Below, piece by piece: positions 15,293-22,789 of a stretch of 64,000 bases of DNA. Below the pieces are notes generated by a model that saw only the letters and a list, made by a program, of their open reading frames with translations, made no database searches and was not told the origin of the DNA. Each line of letters opens with the position of its first letter. The first letter of the stretch is position 1. Both the position numbers and the translations under genes were made by a program. This stretch comes from an uncultured Flavobacterium sp. (GTDB lineage Bacteria > Bacteroidota > Bacteroidia > Flavobacteriales > Flavobacteriaceae): positions 1-64,000 of the forward strand of contig CALTVC010000004.1 of the NCBI GenBank assembly GCA_943912855.1. Direction: 5' to 3'.

Positions 15293-16222
15293 ATGTCTAC
15301 TGAGCTGGAACATAAACTTGAACGCATCCCTATAGTACGAAACCTGGTACGGCTGGGCAAACGCATTCGCCTGCCGTATTCAGACGGACTTACGCTATAC
15401 CACCTGCTGGAACTGTACATTACCGGCATTGTAAACGGTGATATATCGTACAGAGCCGGTGCTATTGCATTTACGTTTTTTATGTCGTTGTTTCCGTTCG
15501 CACTGTTTATCCTGAACCTCATCCCGTACATTCCGCTCGAGAATTTCCAGGAAGACTTTATGCAGTTCGTAGCCGATAATGTACCGCCTAATACCTACGA
15601 CGCCATAGCCAACATACTAACCGACATACTAATGAACAGCCACAAGAGCCTGTTAAGTTTTGGTATATTGCTGGCTATACTGTTTATGAGTAATGGTGTA
15701 AACGCCATACTCAGCGGTTTTCAGGCAAGTATGCACATTACGGTAAAGCGTACGTATTTTCATAGGTATGCCATAGCCATAGCATTGTCGTTACTGCTTA
15801 CGGTGCTGTTGATTATTACGGTATCGGCCATTATTATTTTCGAGGTTATCATACGTAAGCTTAGTAACCACTACTACATACCTGCCGAGGTACAGCTCCT
15901 GCAAATAGGGCGTTATGCATTCCTTATCCTAATGATACTGCTTACCACCAGCATACTGTTTAAGTTTGCCACCATAGAGAGCCGAAGGCATACCTCCTTT
16001 TTTAGTTATGGCTCGGTTTTAAGCACGGTGCTTTTTGGCATTACGTCGTATGGATTTAGTATTTATGTGGAGCGTTTTAGCAAGTACAACGAACTTTACG
16101 GGTCTATTGGCACACTGCTTGTATTAATGCTGTATATATACATTAACTGTTTCATCTTACTGCTCGGGTTTGAACTAAATGCGCTTATCCATAAATTGAA
16201 ACGGAAAAATTTGTATATTTAG
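15293..16222 (+). CDS. YihY/BrkB family inner membrane protein
   Basis: 309 residues with about six membrane segments, including AIAFTFFMSLFPFALFILNLI, LLSFGILLAILFMSNGVNAIL, AIALSLLLTVLLIITVSAIII and GTLLVLMLYIYINCFILLLG. The motif DGISYRAGAIAFTFF-like (here DISYRAGAIAFTFF) and ELNA near the C-terminus mark the family formerly called ribonuclease BN or virulence factor BrkB. The true function is unsettled; the RNase BN label was an error in other bacteria. Starts 8 bp after nadC and is probably cotranscribed. Confidence 0.93.
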   Translation: MSTELEHKLERIPIVRNLVRLGKRIRLPYSDGLTLYHLLELYITGIVNGDISYRAGAIAFTFFMSLFPFALFILNLIPYIPLENFQEDFMQFVADNVPPNTYDAIANILTDILMNSHKSLLSFGILLAILFMSNGVNAILSGFQASMHITVKRTYFHRYAIAIALSLLLTVLLIITVSAIIIFEVIIRKLSNHYYIPAEVQLLQIGRYAFLILMILLTTSILFKFATIESRRHTSFFSYGSVLSTVLFGITSYGFSIYVERFSKYNELYGSIGTLLVLMLYIYINCFILLLGFELNALIHKLKRKNLYI

Positions 16223-16243
16223 GATTAATTAACAACTTAAATT

Positions 16244-16672
16244 ATGATTCGGACAATTTTCACATTAGTAATGGTGGCCTTTATGGGCATACTTTCTTCT
16301 TCGGCGCAGGTTACCGGAAAGTGGAAAACTTTCGACGACGAAACCGGCGAAGCTAAAAGCATAGTGCACGTGTATGAAGAAGACGGCAAGCTGTATGGCA
16401 AAGTAGTAGAAATACTGAACCCTGCCAAAAAAGACAAGAAATGCCAAAACTGCAAAGGCGCAGATAAAGACAAACCCATCCTGGGACTTGTAATTATTAA
16501 AGGACTGAAAAAGGATGGTGAATCCTATACCGATGGCGATATCCTGGATCCTAACAAAGGTAAACTGTACAGCTGTACCATAAAGCTAGATGGTAAAGAC
16601 AAACTAAATGTACGTGGCTACCTTGGGCTTTCTTTACTTGGACGTACACAAACCTGGGTAAGGGTGAAATAA
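16244..16672 (+). CDS. DUF2147 domain secreted protein
   Basis: 142 residues: signal peptide MIRTIFTLVMVAFMGILSSSAQ, then the DUF2147 domain with VTGKWKTFDDETGEAKSIVHVYEEDGKLYGKVVEI, a CQNC pair (KKCQNCKG), ILGLVIIKGLK, and the end GRTQTWVRVK. This small beta-barrel (lipocalin-like) family is common in Bacteroidota and Proteobacteria, periplasmic and without known activity. Follows the YihY-like gene by 21 bp. Behind its stop codon come two adjacent heptamer arrays and then the operon terminator. Confidence 0.92.
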   Translation: MIRTIFTLVMVAFMGILSSSAQVTGKWKTFDDETGEAKSIVHVYEEDGKLYGKVVEILNPAKKDKKCQNCKGADKDKPILGLVIIKGLKKDGESYTDGDILDPNKGKLYSCTIKLDGKDKLNVRGYLGLSLLGRTQTWVRVK

Positions 16673-16690
16673 TAGTTATTTTAAATTCTA

Positions 16691-16774
16691 AATTTTGAAT
16701 TTTGAATTTTGAATTTTAAGTTTTCAATTCGTAATTCGTAATTCGTAATTCGTAATTCGTAATTCGTAATTCGT
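16691..16774 (+). repeat. Two heptamer arrays, AATTTTG then AATTCGT
   Basis: Three exact AATTTTG units plus AATTTTA occupy 16691-16718. After a short link, seven exact tandem AATTCGT units occupy 16726-16774. Both lie between the DUF2147 stop codon and the terminator at 16809, so they would be transcribed as 3' UTR. AATTCGT also occurs at 14367-14380. Confidence 0.95.
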
Positions 16775-16808
16775 AATTAATAAAAAACCTCATTTTAACG
16801 AACGATAC

Positions 16809-16837
16809 AAACGCGACCATAACCGTCGCGTTTTTTT
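16809..16837 (+). terminator. Terminator of the nadC-yihY-DUF2147 unit
   Basis: Stem AAACGCGAC (16809-16817) against GTCGCGTTT (16825-16833), loop CATAACC, followed by T residues. Confidence 0.85.
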
Positions 16838-16842
16838 ATATA

Positions 16843-16874
16843 CAAAAAGCCGCCCCGAATAATCAGGACGGCTT
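16843..16874 (-). terminator. Minus-strand terminator before DUF779
   Basis: On the minus strand AAGCCGTCC (16874-16866) pairs with GGGCGGCTT (16855-16847, one U-G) and is followed by a T run. The nearest minus-strand gene end is DUF779 at 17153, about 280 bp upstream in that direction, with a palindromic repeat between. Confidence 0.65.
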
Positions 16875-17002
16875 CGCTTCTTTAAAAAACCAATAAACAA
16901 TCAATATCAAAATCCTGCAAAAAGGAAGTTACATTGCGAATTAAATCATAAAGTCGAAGGTCATTAGTCTAGAGTCCAGTGGATCATTTAGCGTATGAGC
17001 GG

Positions 17003-17109
17003 CATTCCCCTCCTTCGGAGGGGTGGCTGAAAGCCGGGGTGGACTATTTCATTTAAGATAGCTATTCCCCACCCCGCCCTGCGGGCACCCCTCCGAGGGA
17101 GGGGAATGG
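17003..17109. repeat. G/C-rich interrupted palindrome (family A)
   Basis: Left arm 17003-17043 (CATTCCCCTCCTTCGGAGGG...) and right arm about 17064-17109 are imperfect inverted copies, each containing its own smaller CCCTCC/GGAGGGG hairpin. Pieces of the same element are seen at 10686-10712 and 33583-33600. Noncoding, of REP/BIME-like appearance. Confidence 0.8.
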
Positions 17110-17152
17110 ATTAGCATACATCACTCCCATAACTTCTGACCCTCTACAAAAA

Positions 17153-17527
17153 TCAATCCTCCAGATAACGCAACGGCGTAAGGTCGGTGCGTTCTTCTTC
17201 GGTATAAAGCCTGGAATCTATGATAAAGCGTTTGCCCAGCGGAATTTCTAGTGAAAAGCTGGCACCGCGCCCATCTACCGCTGTAAGGGTTAAATGGGTG
17301 TGCTGCCAATATTCAAACTGGTCTTTACTCATCCAGAACTCACAGCCTTCAATCTCACCAAGACACACATCGCTGTAACCCAACTTAAAGTCGCCTTTCT
17401 CAAAACACATGGGCTGGCTTCCGTCACAGCAACCACCACTCTGGTGGAACATCAGTTCGCCATAACGACCTTTCAGTTCGTTTATCAGTGCAATGGCTTT
17501 TTCATCGGCATCAATTCTTTTGTACAT
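17153..17527 (-). CDS. DUF779 family protein
   Basis: 124 residues with the DUF779 hallmarks: LMFHQSGGCCDGSQPMCF (about residues 25-42, Cys-rich), DVCLGEIEGCEFWMS, and the end FSLEIPLGKRFIIDSRLYTEEE. The clustered Cys and His suggest metal or redox binding. The family is regularly found next to NAD-dependent aldehyde dehydrogenases and alcohol dehydrogenases, as here, and is presumed to be an accessory factor for aldehyde metabolism; no activity is established to my knowledge. Same direction as the ADH and ALDH genes, but separated from ADH by a palindromic repeat. Confidence 0.93.
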   Translation of the reverse strand: MYKRIDADEKAIALINELKGRYGELMFHQSGGCCDGSQPMCFEKGDFKLGYSDVCLGEIEGCEFWMSKDQFEYWQHTHLTLTAVDGRGASFSLEIPLGKRFIIDSRLYTEEERTDLTPLRYLED

Positions 17528-17549
17528 GATCTTTTGTTATTTAATTCTT

Positions 17550-17643
17550 CCATTTCGACTGAAGCGCAGCGTAATGGAGAAATCTCAAAAATGTTTAAAA
17601 CAAAGAGATTTCTCGACTTCGCTAAAGCTACGCTCGAAATGGA
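17550..17643. repeat. Dispersed palindromic repeat (family B), copy 1
   Basis: Imperfect inverted repeat from CCATTTCGACTGAAGCGCAG to CTCGAAATGGAAG, with an inner GAAATCTC/GAGATTTC stem. It lies between the DUF779 start and the ADH stop codon. A second copy sits at 49255-49340; the first ~30 bases agree almost exactly. Confidence 0.85.
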
Positions 17644-17662
17644 AGAGAATATATCAATACAA

Positions 17663-18697
17663 CTACGCCTCGGCAATTTGAAGAACCATACGACCTTCAA
17701 TCTGGCCTTTCTTCATCTTGTCGAATACTTCGTTTACATCTTCAAGCTTCGCAGCGGTAACATTTGCTTTTACTTTACCTTCGGCAGCGAAATCTATGGC
17801 TTCCTGCAGGTCTTTACGCGTACCTACAATAGAACCACGAATGGTAATCCTGTTCAGTACCGTATCGAAAATAGAAAGGTCAAAATTCCCCGGAGGAAGC
17901 CCGTTCAGTGCCATGGTACCTTTACGCCTAAGGGTTTCAAGTCCCTGCTTAAACGCTATTGGTGATACGGCTGTAATCAGTGCGCCGTGCATACCGCCCA
18001 CCTCTTTTTTAAGGTACTCGCCTGGGTTCTGCTCTTTAGCATTCACTACCAGGTCGGCACCAAGGCGTTTGGCAAGCTCCAGTTTATCATCGGCTACATC
18101 TATGGCGGCTACGTGCATACCCATAGCTTTAGCGTACTGTACCGCCACGTGGCCAAGACCACCAATACCCGAAATGGCTACCCACTCTCCCGGTTTGGTT
18201 TCGGTTTCTTTAAGCCCCTTATATACGGTAACACCCGCACAAAGTATAGGCGCCATTTCCAGGAAATTAGGATTGTTAGGCAGGTGGCCTACATAACGCG
18301 CGTCTGCCACCACATATTCGGCAAAACCACCGTCTACGCTATACCCACCGTTTTGCTGGGTTTCACATAGGGTTTCCCATCCGGTAATGCAATGCTCACA
18401 CCCCCCACAGGCGCTGTACAGCCAAGGCACACCCACGGCATCGCCCTCTTTTACGTTTTTAACACCCGGTCCTACCGCTACCACATACCCTACGCCCTCA
18501 TGGCCCGGTATTAGTGGCATTTTCGGTTTTACAGGCCAGTCGCCGTCTACGGCATGCAGGTCGGTGTGGCACACACCACTAGCTATAACCTTTACAAGCA
18601 CTTCGTTAGTACCCGGCATTTTTACAGGTACTTCCTCAATTTTTAACTGCTGTCCGAATTCTCTCACTACGGCAGCCTTCATGGTCTTTGGTATCAT
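17663..18697 (-). CDS. Zinc-dependent alcohol dehydrogenase (AdhP-like)
   Basis: 344-residue medium-chain dehydrogenase that interconverts primary alcohols and aldehydes with NAD(H) in the cytosol. Catalytic zinc ligands are in VCHTDLHAVDGDWP and PGHEGVGYV; the structural zinc is held by CGGCEHCITGWETLC. The Rossmann motif is ISGIGGLGHVAVQYAKA. The QNGGYSVDGGFAEY segment is typical of the AdhP/AdhA ethanol dehydrogenases. It lies 135 bp downstream of the ALDH unit terminator on the same strand, so it probably has its own promoter. With the ALDH it would oxidise alcohol to acid. Confidence 0.95.
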   Translation of the reverse strand: MIPKTMKAAVVREFGQQLKIEEVPVKMPGTNEVLVKVIASGVCHTDLHAVDGDWPVKPKMPLIPGHEGVGYVVAVGPGVKNVKEGDAVGVPWLYSACGGCEHCITGWETLCETQQNGGYSVDGGFAEYVVADARYVGHLPNNPNFLEMAPILCAGVTVYKGLKETETKPGEWVAISGIGGLGHVAVQYAKAMGMHVAAIDVADDKLELAKRLGADLVVNAKEQNPGEYLKKEVGGMHGALITAVSPIAFKQGLETLRRKGTMALNGLPPGNFDLSIFDTVLNRITIRGSIVGTRKDLQEAIDFAAEGKVKANVTAAKLEDVNEVFDKMKKGQIEGRMVLQIAEA

Positions 18698-18783
18698 GAT
18701 AAATGTAGGTTTGGATTATTTGATTAATTATTTTGGTAAGTTGGTTTGTATAAGTAATCGAAAAATAAAAGGCAAGATTCCAT

Positions 18784-18816
18784 AAAAAAAGCAGGCCACC
18801 CATGCGGGCAGCCTGC
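18784..18816 (-). terminator. Terminator of the aldehyde dehydrogenase gene
   Basis: GCAGGC/GCCTGC stem (18791-18796 and 18811-18816) with an inner CCC/GGG extension, and a 7-base T run on the minus strand. It separates ALDH from the ADH gene downstream. Confidence 0.85.
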
Positions 18817-18832
18817 CGCAAACTACATAATT

Positions 18833-20338
18833 TTAGAAGAATCCTAATTTTTGCTTGCTGTAGGATATCAGCATGTTTTTAGTTTCCCTGTAGTGTTCCA
18901 GCATCATTTTGTGGTTTTCACGACCGAAACCTGATTTTTTATACCCTCCAAACGGAGCGTGTGCAGGATAAGCGTGGTAGTTGTTAACCCATACACGACC
19001 CGCCTTAATGGCACGTGGCACCTGGTACAGCTCATGGGCATCTCGGGTCCACACACCGGCACCAAGTCCGTATAGAGTATCGTTAGCTATTTCTATAGCT
19101 TCTTCAACCGTTTTAAAGGTAGTTACACACACCACTGGTCCAAAAATCTCTTCCTGGAAGATGCGCATTTTGTTGTTTCCTTTAAAAATAGTAGGCTGAA
19201 TGTAGTAGCCAGTAGCAAGATCGCCCTCAAGTTTGTTTACATCGCCCCCGGCAAGCAGCTCAGCGCCTTCCTCTTTACCTATTTTAAGGTAGCTCTGTAT
19301 TTTTTCGTACTGGTCATTGCTCGCCTGAGCACCAATCATAGTGTTTTTATCAAGCGGATTTCCTGCCACAATAGCATTGGTACGTTCTACCACACGGGCT
19401 ATGAACTTATCATAAATATCTTCGTGTACCAGGATACGGCTCGGGCAGGTACATATTTCTCCCTGGTTAAGGGCAAACATTACCGCGCCTTCTACTGCTT
19501 TGTCAAAGTAATCATCATCGGCATCGCCTACTGACTTAAAGAAGATGTTTGGCGATTTACCACCAAGCTCCATAGTACTTGGAATAATGTTTTCTGCGGC
19601 GTACTGCATGATAAGGCGACCCGTAGTGGTTTCACCCGTAAACGAAACCTTGCTGATGCGTGGCGACGTAGCCAGCGGTTTACCTGCCTCTACACCAAAA
19701 CCGTTTACAATATTTATTACACCCGCAGGTACTACATCCTGAAGCAGCTCCATAAGCACGATGATAGATACCGGAGTTTGCTCAGCAGCTTTAACAACCG
19801 TACAACAACCGGCAGCAATGGCAGGTGCTATTTTCCAGGTAGCCATAAGTAGCGGGAAGTTCCACGGAATAATTTGCCCTACCACACCTATAGGTTCGTG
19901 TAGCACAATGCTAACGGTGTTTTCATCGTGCTCAGAAATAGTACCTTCTTCAGCACGGATAACACTTGCAAAGTAACGGAAGTGGTCTACGCACAACGGA
20001 AGGTCGGCAGCAAGAGTTTCGCGGATAGGCTTACCGTTGTCTATGGTTTCTACTGTGGCAAGGTACTCCAGGTTTGCCTCTATGGTATCGGCTATCTTAT
20101 TAAGAATACCACTGCGGTATGCCGGAGATGTTTTGCTCCATGTTTTAAATGCTTCGTGCGCGGCATCCAGCGCCAGGTCTATGTCTTCTTTAGTGGAACG
20201 TGCTGCTTTAGCTATCAGCTTGCCATCTATCGGTGAAGTATTATCGAAATATTCGCCTTTTACAGGTGGTACAAACTTACCACCAATGAAGTTATCGTAT
20301 TTGTCTTTAAATTGCGGACGTACTACTGTAGTGCTCAT
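18833..20338 (-). CDS. NAD-dependent aldehyde dehydrogenase
   Basis: 501 residues of the ALDH superfamily. The NAD-binding and catalytic parts are intact: PWNFPLLMATWKIAPAIAAGC, ELGGKSPNIFF (catalytic Glu), NQGEICTCPSR (nucleophile Cys), EEIFGPVVCV, and WVNNYHAYPAHAPFGGYKKSGFGRE near the C-terminus. It resembles the ExaC/AldB group that oxidises acetaldehyde and other short aldehydes. It shares direction with ADH and DUF779. Upstream is a -7 box TAACTTTG without a proper -33 box, preceded by two 21-bp direct repeats, which points to activation by an AraC-type protein. Confidence 0.96.
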   Translation of the reverse strand: MSTTVVRPQFKDKYDNFIGGKFVPPVKGEYFDNTSPIDGKLIAKAARSTKEDIDLALDAAHEAFKTWSKTSPAYRSGILNKIADTIEANLEYLATVETIDNGKPIRETLAADLPLCVDHFRYFASVIRAEEGTISEHDENTVSIVLHEPIGVVGQIIPWNFPLLMATWKIAPAIAAGCCTVVKAAEQTPVSIIVLMELLQDVVPAGVINIVNGFGVEAGKPLATSPRISKVSFTGETTTGRLIMQYAAENIIPSTMELGGKSPNIFFKSVGDADDDYFDKAVEGAVMFALNQGEICTCPSRILVHEDIYDKFIARVVERTNAIVAGNPLDKNTMIGAQASNDQYEKIQSYLKIGKEEGAELLAGGDVNKLEGDLATGYYIQPTIFKGNNKMRIFQEEIFGPVVCVTTFKTVEEAIEIANDTLYGLGAGVWTRDAHELYQVPRAIKAGRVWVNNYHAYPAHAPFGGYKKSGFGRENHKMMLEHYRETKNMLISYSKQKLGFF

Positions 20339-20367
20339 AACGTTGAAAATTTGTTTATTGTTTAATC

Positions 20368-20375
20368 CAAAGTTA
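20368..20375 (-). promoter_or_regulatory. -7 box of the aldehyde dehydrogenase gene
   Basis: TAACTTTG on the minus strand, 29 bp before the start codon. No TTG is found 17-23 bp further upstream, which suggests dependence on an activator. Confidence 0.6.
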
Positions 20376-20397
20376 CCTCACTACAACGTTTTAGAAG

Positions 20398-20439
20398 TAG
20401 CACAAATCTTTCAATCAATAGCACAAATTTTTCAATTAC
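20398..20439 (-). promoter_or_regulatory. 21-bp direct repeats, probable AraC-type operator
   Basis: Two abutting copies, TAGCACAAATCTTTCAATCA and TAGCACAAATTTTTCAATTA at 20398 and 20419, agree at 18 of 21 positions. Period 21 bp (two helical turns) is the geometry of AraC half-sites. They stand where the -33 box would be and further upstream. Confidence 0.65.
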
Positions 20440-20532
20440 TGAGAATATGATTTTTTCAGGAAGCAATTTTTAAAAAGTATTAAAAAATATTTCCAAAAAA
20501 ATAACAGTATAGCAATATTATTAAGATAAATC

Positions 20533-20550
20533 ACATCAGTAATCTGATGT
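20533..20550. promoter_or_regulatory. ACATCAG-TAAT-CTGATGT palindrome
   Basis: Perfect 7-bp inverted repeat with a 4-bp spacer, 46 bp before the membrane-protein gene and about 195 bp from the ALDH start. It shares the ACATC-N8-GATGT frame with 12805-12822. Confidence 0.55.
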
Positions 20551-20595
20551 TTATTTATAAATGTTTACATTTAGTTGCAGAAAGTGCCCGTTTTT

Positions 20596-21174
20596 ATGAT
20601 TTTAAGGAAATTTACTACGATAATTATATTCATTTTTTTACTCAGCATTATTGCCGGAATGTACGGCATAGTACACGACTTGATTACCTATAAAATAAGT
20701 CCCGAATATTTTACCAAATTCAAGTTTATACAATTCGGACTCATAGAAGGTGGAAATAATGTACCTATAAATACACTCCAACTTTTGGTTTTTACCGGAT
20801 GGGCTTCTACCTGGTGGGTAGGCTTTATAGCGGCAGGCATATTTGGTAGCGTAGCGTTCAGACTTAAAAAAGCAAAAATTGTGGCTGGTGCTATAGTTAA
20901 AGCATCTTTATTAATGATAGGAACCGCAGTATTGTTTGGTATATTAGGATATAACATCGGATTTTTTACAGAAGCTCCGTCAGACCTTAGCCAACTATGC
21001 ACCGAATGCGGTAACCTAGAAAATCCCGATGCTTTTATAACCGCGGGTTATGTACATAACTTTAGCTACATTGGTGGATTTTTGGGTATTATGCTGGGAG
21101 TGGTATCTATAGTAAAGCATAGACGTCAGAGTATCGTTAAACATGTTTCAAAAGCGGATGAGGCTGAATTATAA
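20596..21174 (+). CDS. Hypothetical membrane protein, 192 aa
   Basis: I do not recognise a named family. About four membrane segments are visible: FTTIIIFIFLLSIIAGMYGI near the start, LLVFTGWASTWWVGFIAAGIFG, ASLLMIGTAVLFGILGYNIGF and FSYIGGFLGIMLGVVSIV. The loop between the third and fourth has CTECGN. The tail is basic (KHRRQSIVKH). The ATG at 20596 is preferred; a TTG seven codons upstream is possible. It stands alone, divergent from ALDH, and a palindrome lies 46 bp before the start. Confidence 0.8.
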   Translation: MILRKFTTIIIFIFLLSIIAGMYGIVHDLITYKISPEYFTKFKFIQFGLIEGGNNVPINTLQLLVFTGWASTWWVGFIAAGIFGSVAFRLKKAKIVAGAIVKASLLMIGTAVLFGILGYNIGFFTEAPSDLSQLCTECGNLENPDAFITAGYVHNFSYIGGFLGIMLGVVSIVKHRRQSIVKHVSKADEAEL

Positions 21175-21238
21175 TCTTTTCGACTTAGCACCTTTGCGTG
21201 AATTTCATACCACTAAGTGCTTTATGACTTAATTCATA

Positions 21239-21265
21239 CCTACAAGGTTTTAAAAACCTTGCAGG
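21239..21265. repeat. 26-bp dispersed hairpin (family D), copy 1
   Basis: CCTACAAGGT, 7-base loop, ACCTTGCAGG. The reverse complement of the same arms, with a different loop, is at 23480-23505. Between convergent gene ends; no strong T run. Confidence 0.75.
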
Positions 21266-21278
21266 AGTTGTCATTCCA

Positions 21279-21306
21279 AAACCTGAAACTTTAAACCTGG
21301 AACAAA
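21279..21306 (-). repeat. Heptamer array (AAACCTG/AAACTTT)
   Basis: Units AAACCTG, AAACTTT, AAACCTG, GAACAAA directly behind the stop codon of the phospholipase gene (in minus sense). The same units occur at 41511-41538 (complement) and 47390-47410. Confidence 0.7.
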
Positions 21307-21319
21307 GAAAACAAAAAGA

Positions 21320-22237
21320 CTAAAGCCACTCAATTAAAGATATCCCCAGCCCAACTGTGGTTTGCCTGTTGTTATAATCAATGAGGGTTTCACCATAGCC
21401 GTGCGTAACCTGTAAATACCCTTTCAGGTTGCCTTTAATTTTATACGAAAGCGAAGCCTCGGCATATCCCCTAAAGCTTTTATCCATCTGGAAGTTACTG
21501 CTACCAGTAAGCGTTACCGTGTAGTTGCCATGGCTATAAATACCTATCGCCTCGCCCCTGCCAATGTAACTGGTAATATCGGGGTTATCGTCATCGCCAC
21601 GCTTGTCAGGCATCCTAAACCAAGGTCGCAGGTAAATCTGCCAGTCGCCTGTTTCAAAACCAGCCTGGATAATAATACGGTTCCAGCTACGGGAATTGGG
21701 TAAATCACGTCCGTTGCTCTGATGATTAAAACTCACCCCAAGCAGGCGGTTCTTTACGCCCCACAAGTCTACGTTTGTAGCAAAGTTGAGTATCAGTTCA
21801 GGTTCGTAGTTGATTTCCCTGAACGGGCGCGATAGTGTAGCGTTGTACACCTGCCAATGGCTCTTTTGGGTATAGGCTCCCCATAAATCGCCATGCCCCC
21901 AAAACAATCCCTGAAATATCTTCATCTTAAAGCTCAGCTGAAACTTAGCTTCAATATTGTTCATATTAAGGTTGTTGGTATTATTGTACTGTTCACCGGG
22001 ATTACCGCTGCGTGGCATTCCCTGGGCATAGCTTGTCCAGCGGGCGGGCAATACATAAATGGGTTTGTAGGGCGTAAGCACAAACGTACCCGGCGATGAA
22101 AGCGTATCCAGTTCCCAGCGTTGCGACATGGATTTTGGCCTGTCTGTATTAAATACCGATGCCTGTTGCACATTTTTTTGCGCAAACAGATTACTTACAA
22201 AGACAAATGCAAAAACAAGGGGAACCAATTTCCTCAT
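21320..22237 (-). CDS. pldA: Outer membrane phospholipase A (OMPLA)
   Basis: 305 residues with signal peptide MRKLVPLVFAFVFVSNLFAQ, then a 12-strand beta-barrel. The catalytic triad is visible: His172 and Ser174 in FNHQSNGRD and Asn186 in RSWNRIII. Their spacing (2 and 14) is the same as H142/S144/N156 of E. coli OMPLA. Calcium ligands would lie in the neighbouring loops. The last residues EWL follow a typical barrel closing strand. It hydrolyses phospholipids that reach the outer leaflet and so maintains outer-membrane asymmetry. Stands alone; a TAAATTTG box is just upstream. Confidence 0.93.
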   Translation of the reverse strand: MRKLVPLVFAFVFVSNLFAQKNVQQASVFNTDRPKSMSQRWELDTLSSPGTFVLTPYKPIYVLPARWTSYAQGMPRSGNPGEQYNNTNNLNMNNIEAKFQLSFKMKIFQGLFWGHGDLWGAYTQKSHWQVYNATLSRPFREINYEPELILNFATNVDLWGVKNRLLGVSFNHQSNGRDLPNSRSWNRIIIQAGFETGDWQIYLRPWFRMPDKRGDDDNPDITSYIGRGEAIGIYSHGNYTVTLTGSSNFQMDKSFRGYAEASLSYKIKGNLKGYLQVTHGYGETLIDYNNRQTTVGLGISLIEWL

Positions 22238-22253
22238 ACGGCAGGGTTTTACC

Positions 22254-22261
22254 CAAATTTA
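22254..22261 (-). promoter_or_regulatory. -7 box of the phospholipase gene
   Basis: TAAATTTG on the minus strand, 16 bp before the start codon. A clear -33 TTG at 17-23 bp is not seen. Confidence 0.45.
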
Positions 22262-22303
22262 CGGAACTGTCTTACAAAGAGTAGTTAAGCAAAACTTAAA
22301 GTA

Positions 22304-22335
22304 GGTTATTCGGTAATGCGGTTATTTGGTTATTC
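22304..22335 (+). repeat. Octamer array (GGTTATTC)
   Basis: Four exact 8-bp steps: GGTTATTC, GGTAATGC, GGTTATTT, GGTTATTC, followed by a complementary GAAATAACC. The same unit family is at 14246-14277. Confidence 0.8.
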
Positions 22336-22366
22336 GAAATAACCGTATTATTACCATTGCATAGAA

Positions 22367-22391
22367 CAAAAAAAGACGGCTTTTGCCGTCT
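22367..22391 (-). terminator. Terminator of DinB-like/lipoprotein unit
   Basis: Stem AGACGGC/GCCGTCT (22374-22380, 22385-22391), loop TTTT, and a 7-base T run on the minus strand, 24 bp behind the stop codon. Confidence 0.9.
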
Positions 22392-22414
22392 ATACATAAT
22401 GTAAAAAAACAACG

Positions 22415-22789
22415 TTAATCCAGTTTGGTTACCGTGCCTTTTTGCTTTTGGGTATCGCCTACCAATGAGAACTCAAAGGTATAGGTATTACCCTTAGTGG
22501 TAAGTATTTTCATGTGGATGCCCTTACGCTCAGCAGCGTTTTTAGGGTTTTCTTTTTCCAGGATAAACTCACAGTCGTTAATCCAGCGTACGGCGGTGGT
22601 GTCGGTTTTTCCTTCAAAGGTTTCTATTTCGTACTTATCGTCGCGGGTAAAATCGGTTACTTTCTTCTCCCCGTCTATGATAATTTCAGAGCGGAATTTC
22701 CCGGTTTTAAAATCGGCGCAGTTACGCTCCTGGTTAAAGCATCCGGCAAACATAAGCGCCACCGGAAGCAGTACAACTAACTTTTTCAT
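22415..22789 (-). CDS. Small hypothetical lipoprotein
   Basis: 124 residues with a lipoprotein signal (MKKLVVLLPVALMFAGC, Cys17). The remainder is a single beta-rich domain: CADFKTGKFRSEIIIDGEKK, YEIETFEGKTDTTAVRWINDCEFIL, and KGNTYTFEFSLVGDTQKQKGTVTKLD. The two extra Cys may form a disulfide. The pattern resembles small Flavobacteriaceae lipoproteins with no assigned role. Its ATG overlaps the stop codon of the upstream DinB-like gene by one base, so the two are translationally coupled. Confidence 0.85.
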   Translation of the reverse strand: MKKLVVLLPVALMFAGCFNQERNCADFKTGKFRSEIIIDGEKKVTDFTRDDKYEIETFEGKTDTTAVRWINDCEFILEKENPKNAAERKGIHMKILTTKGNTYTFEFSLVGDTQKQKGTVTKLD

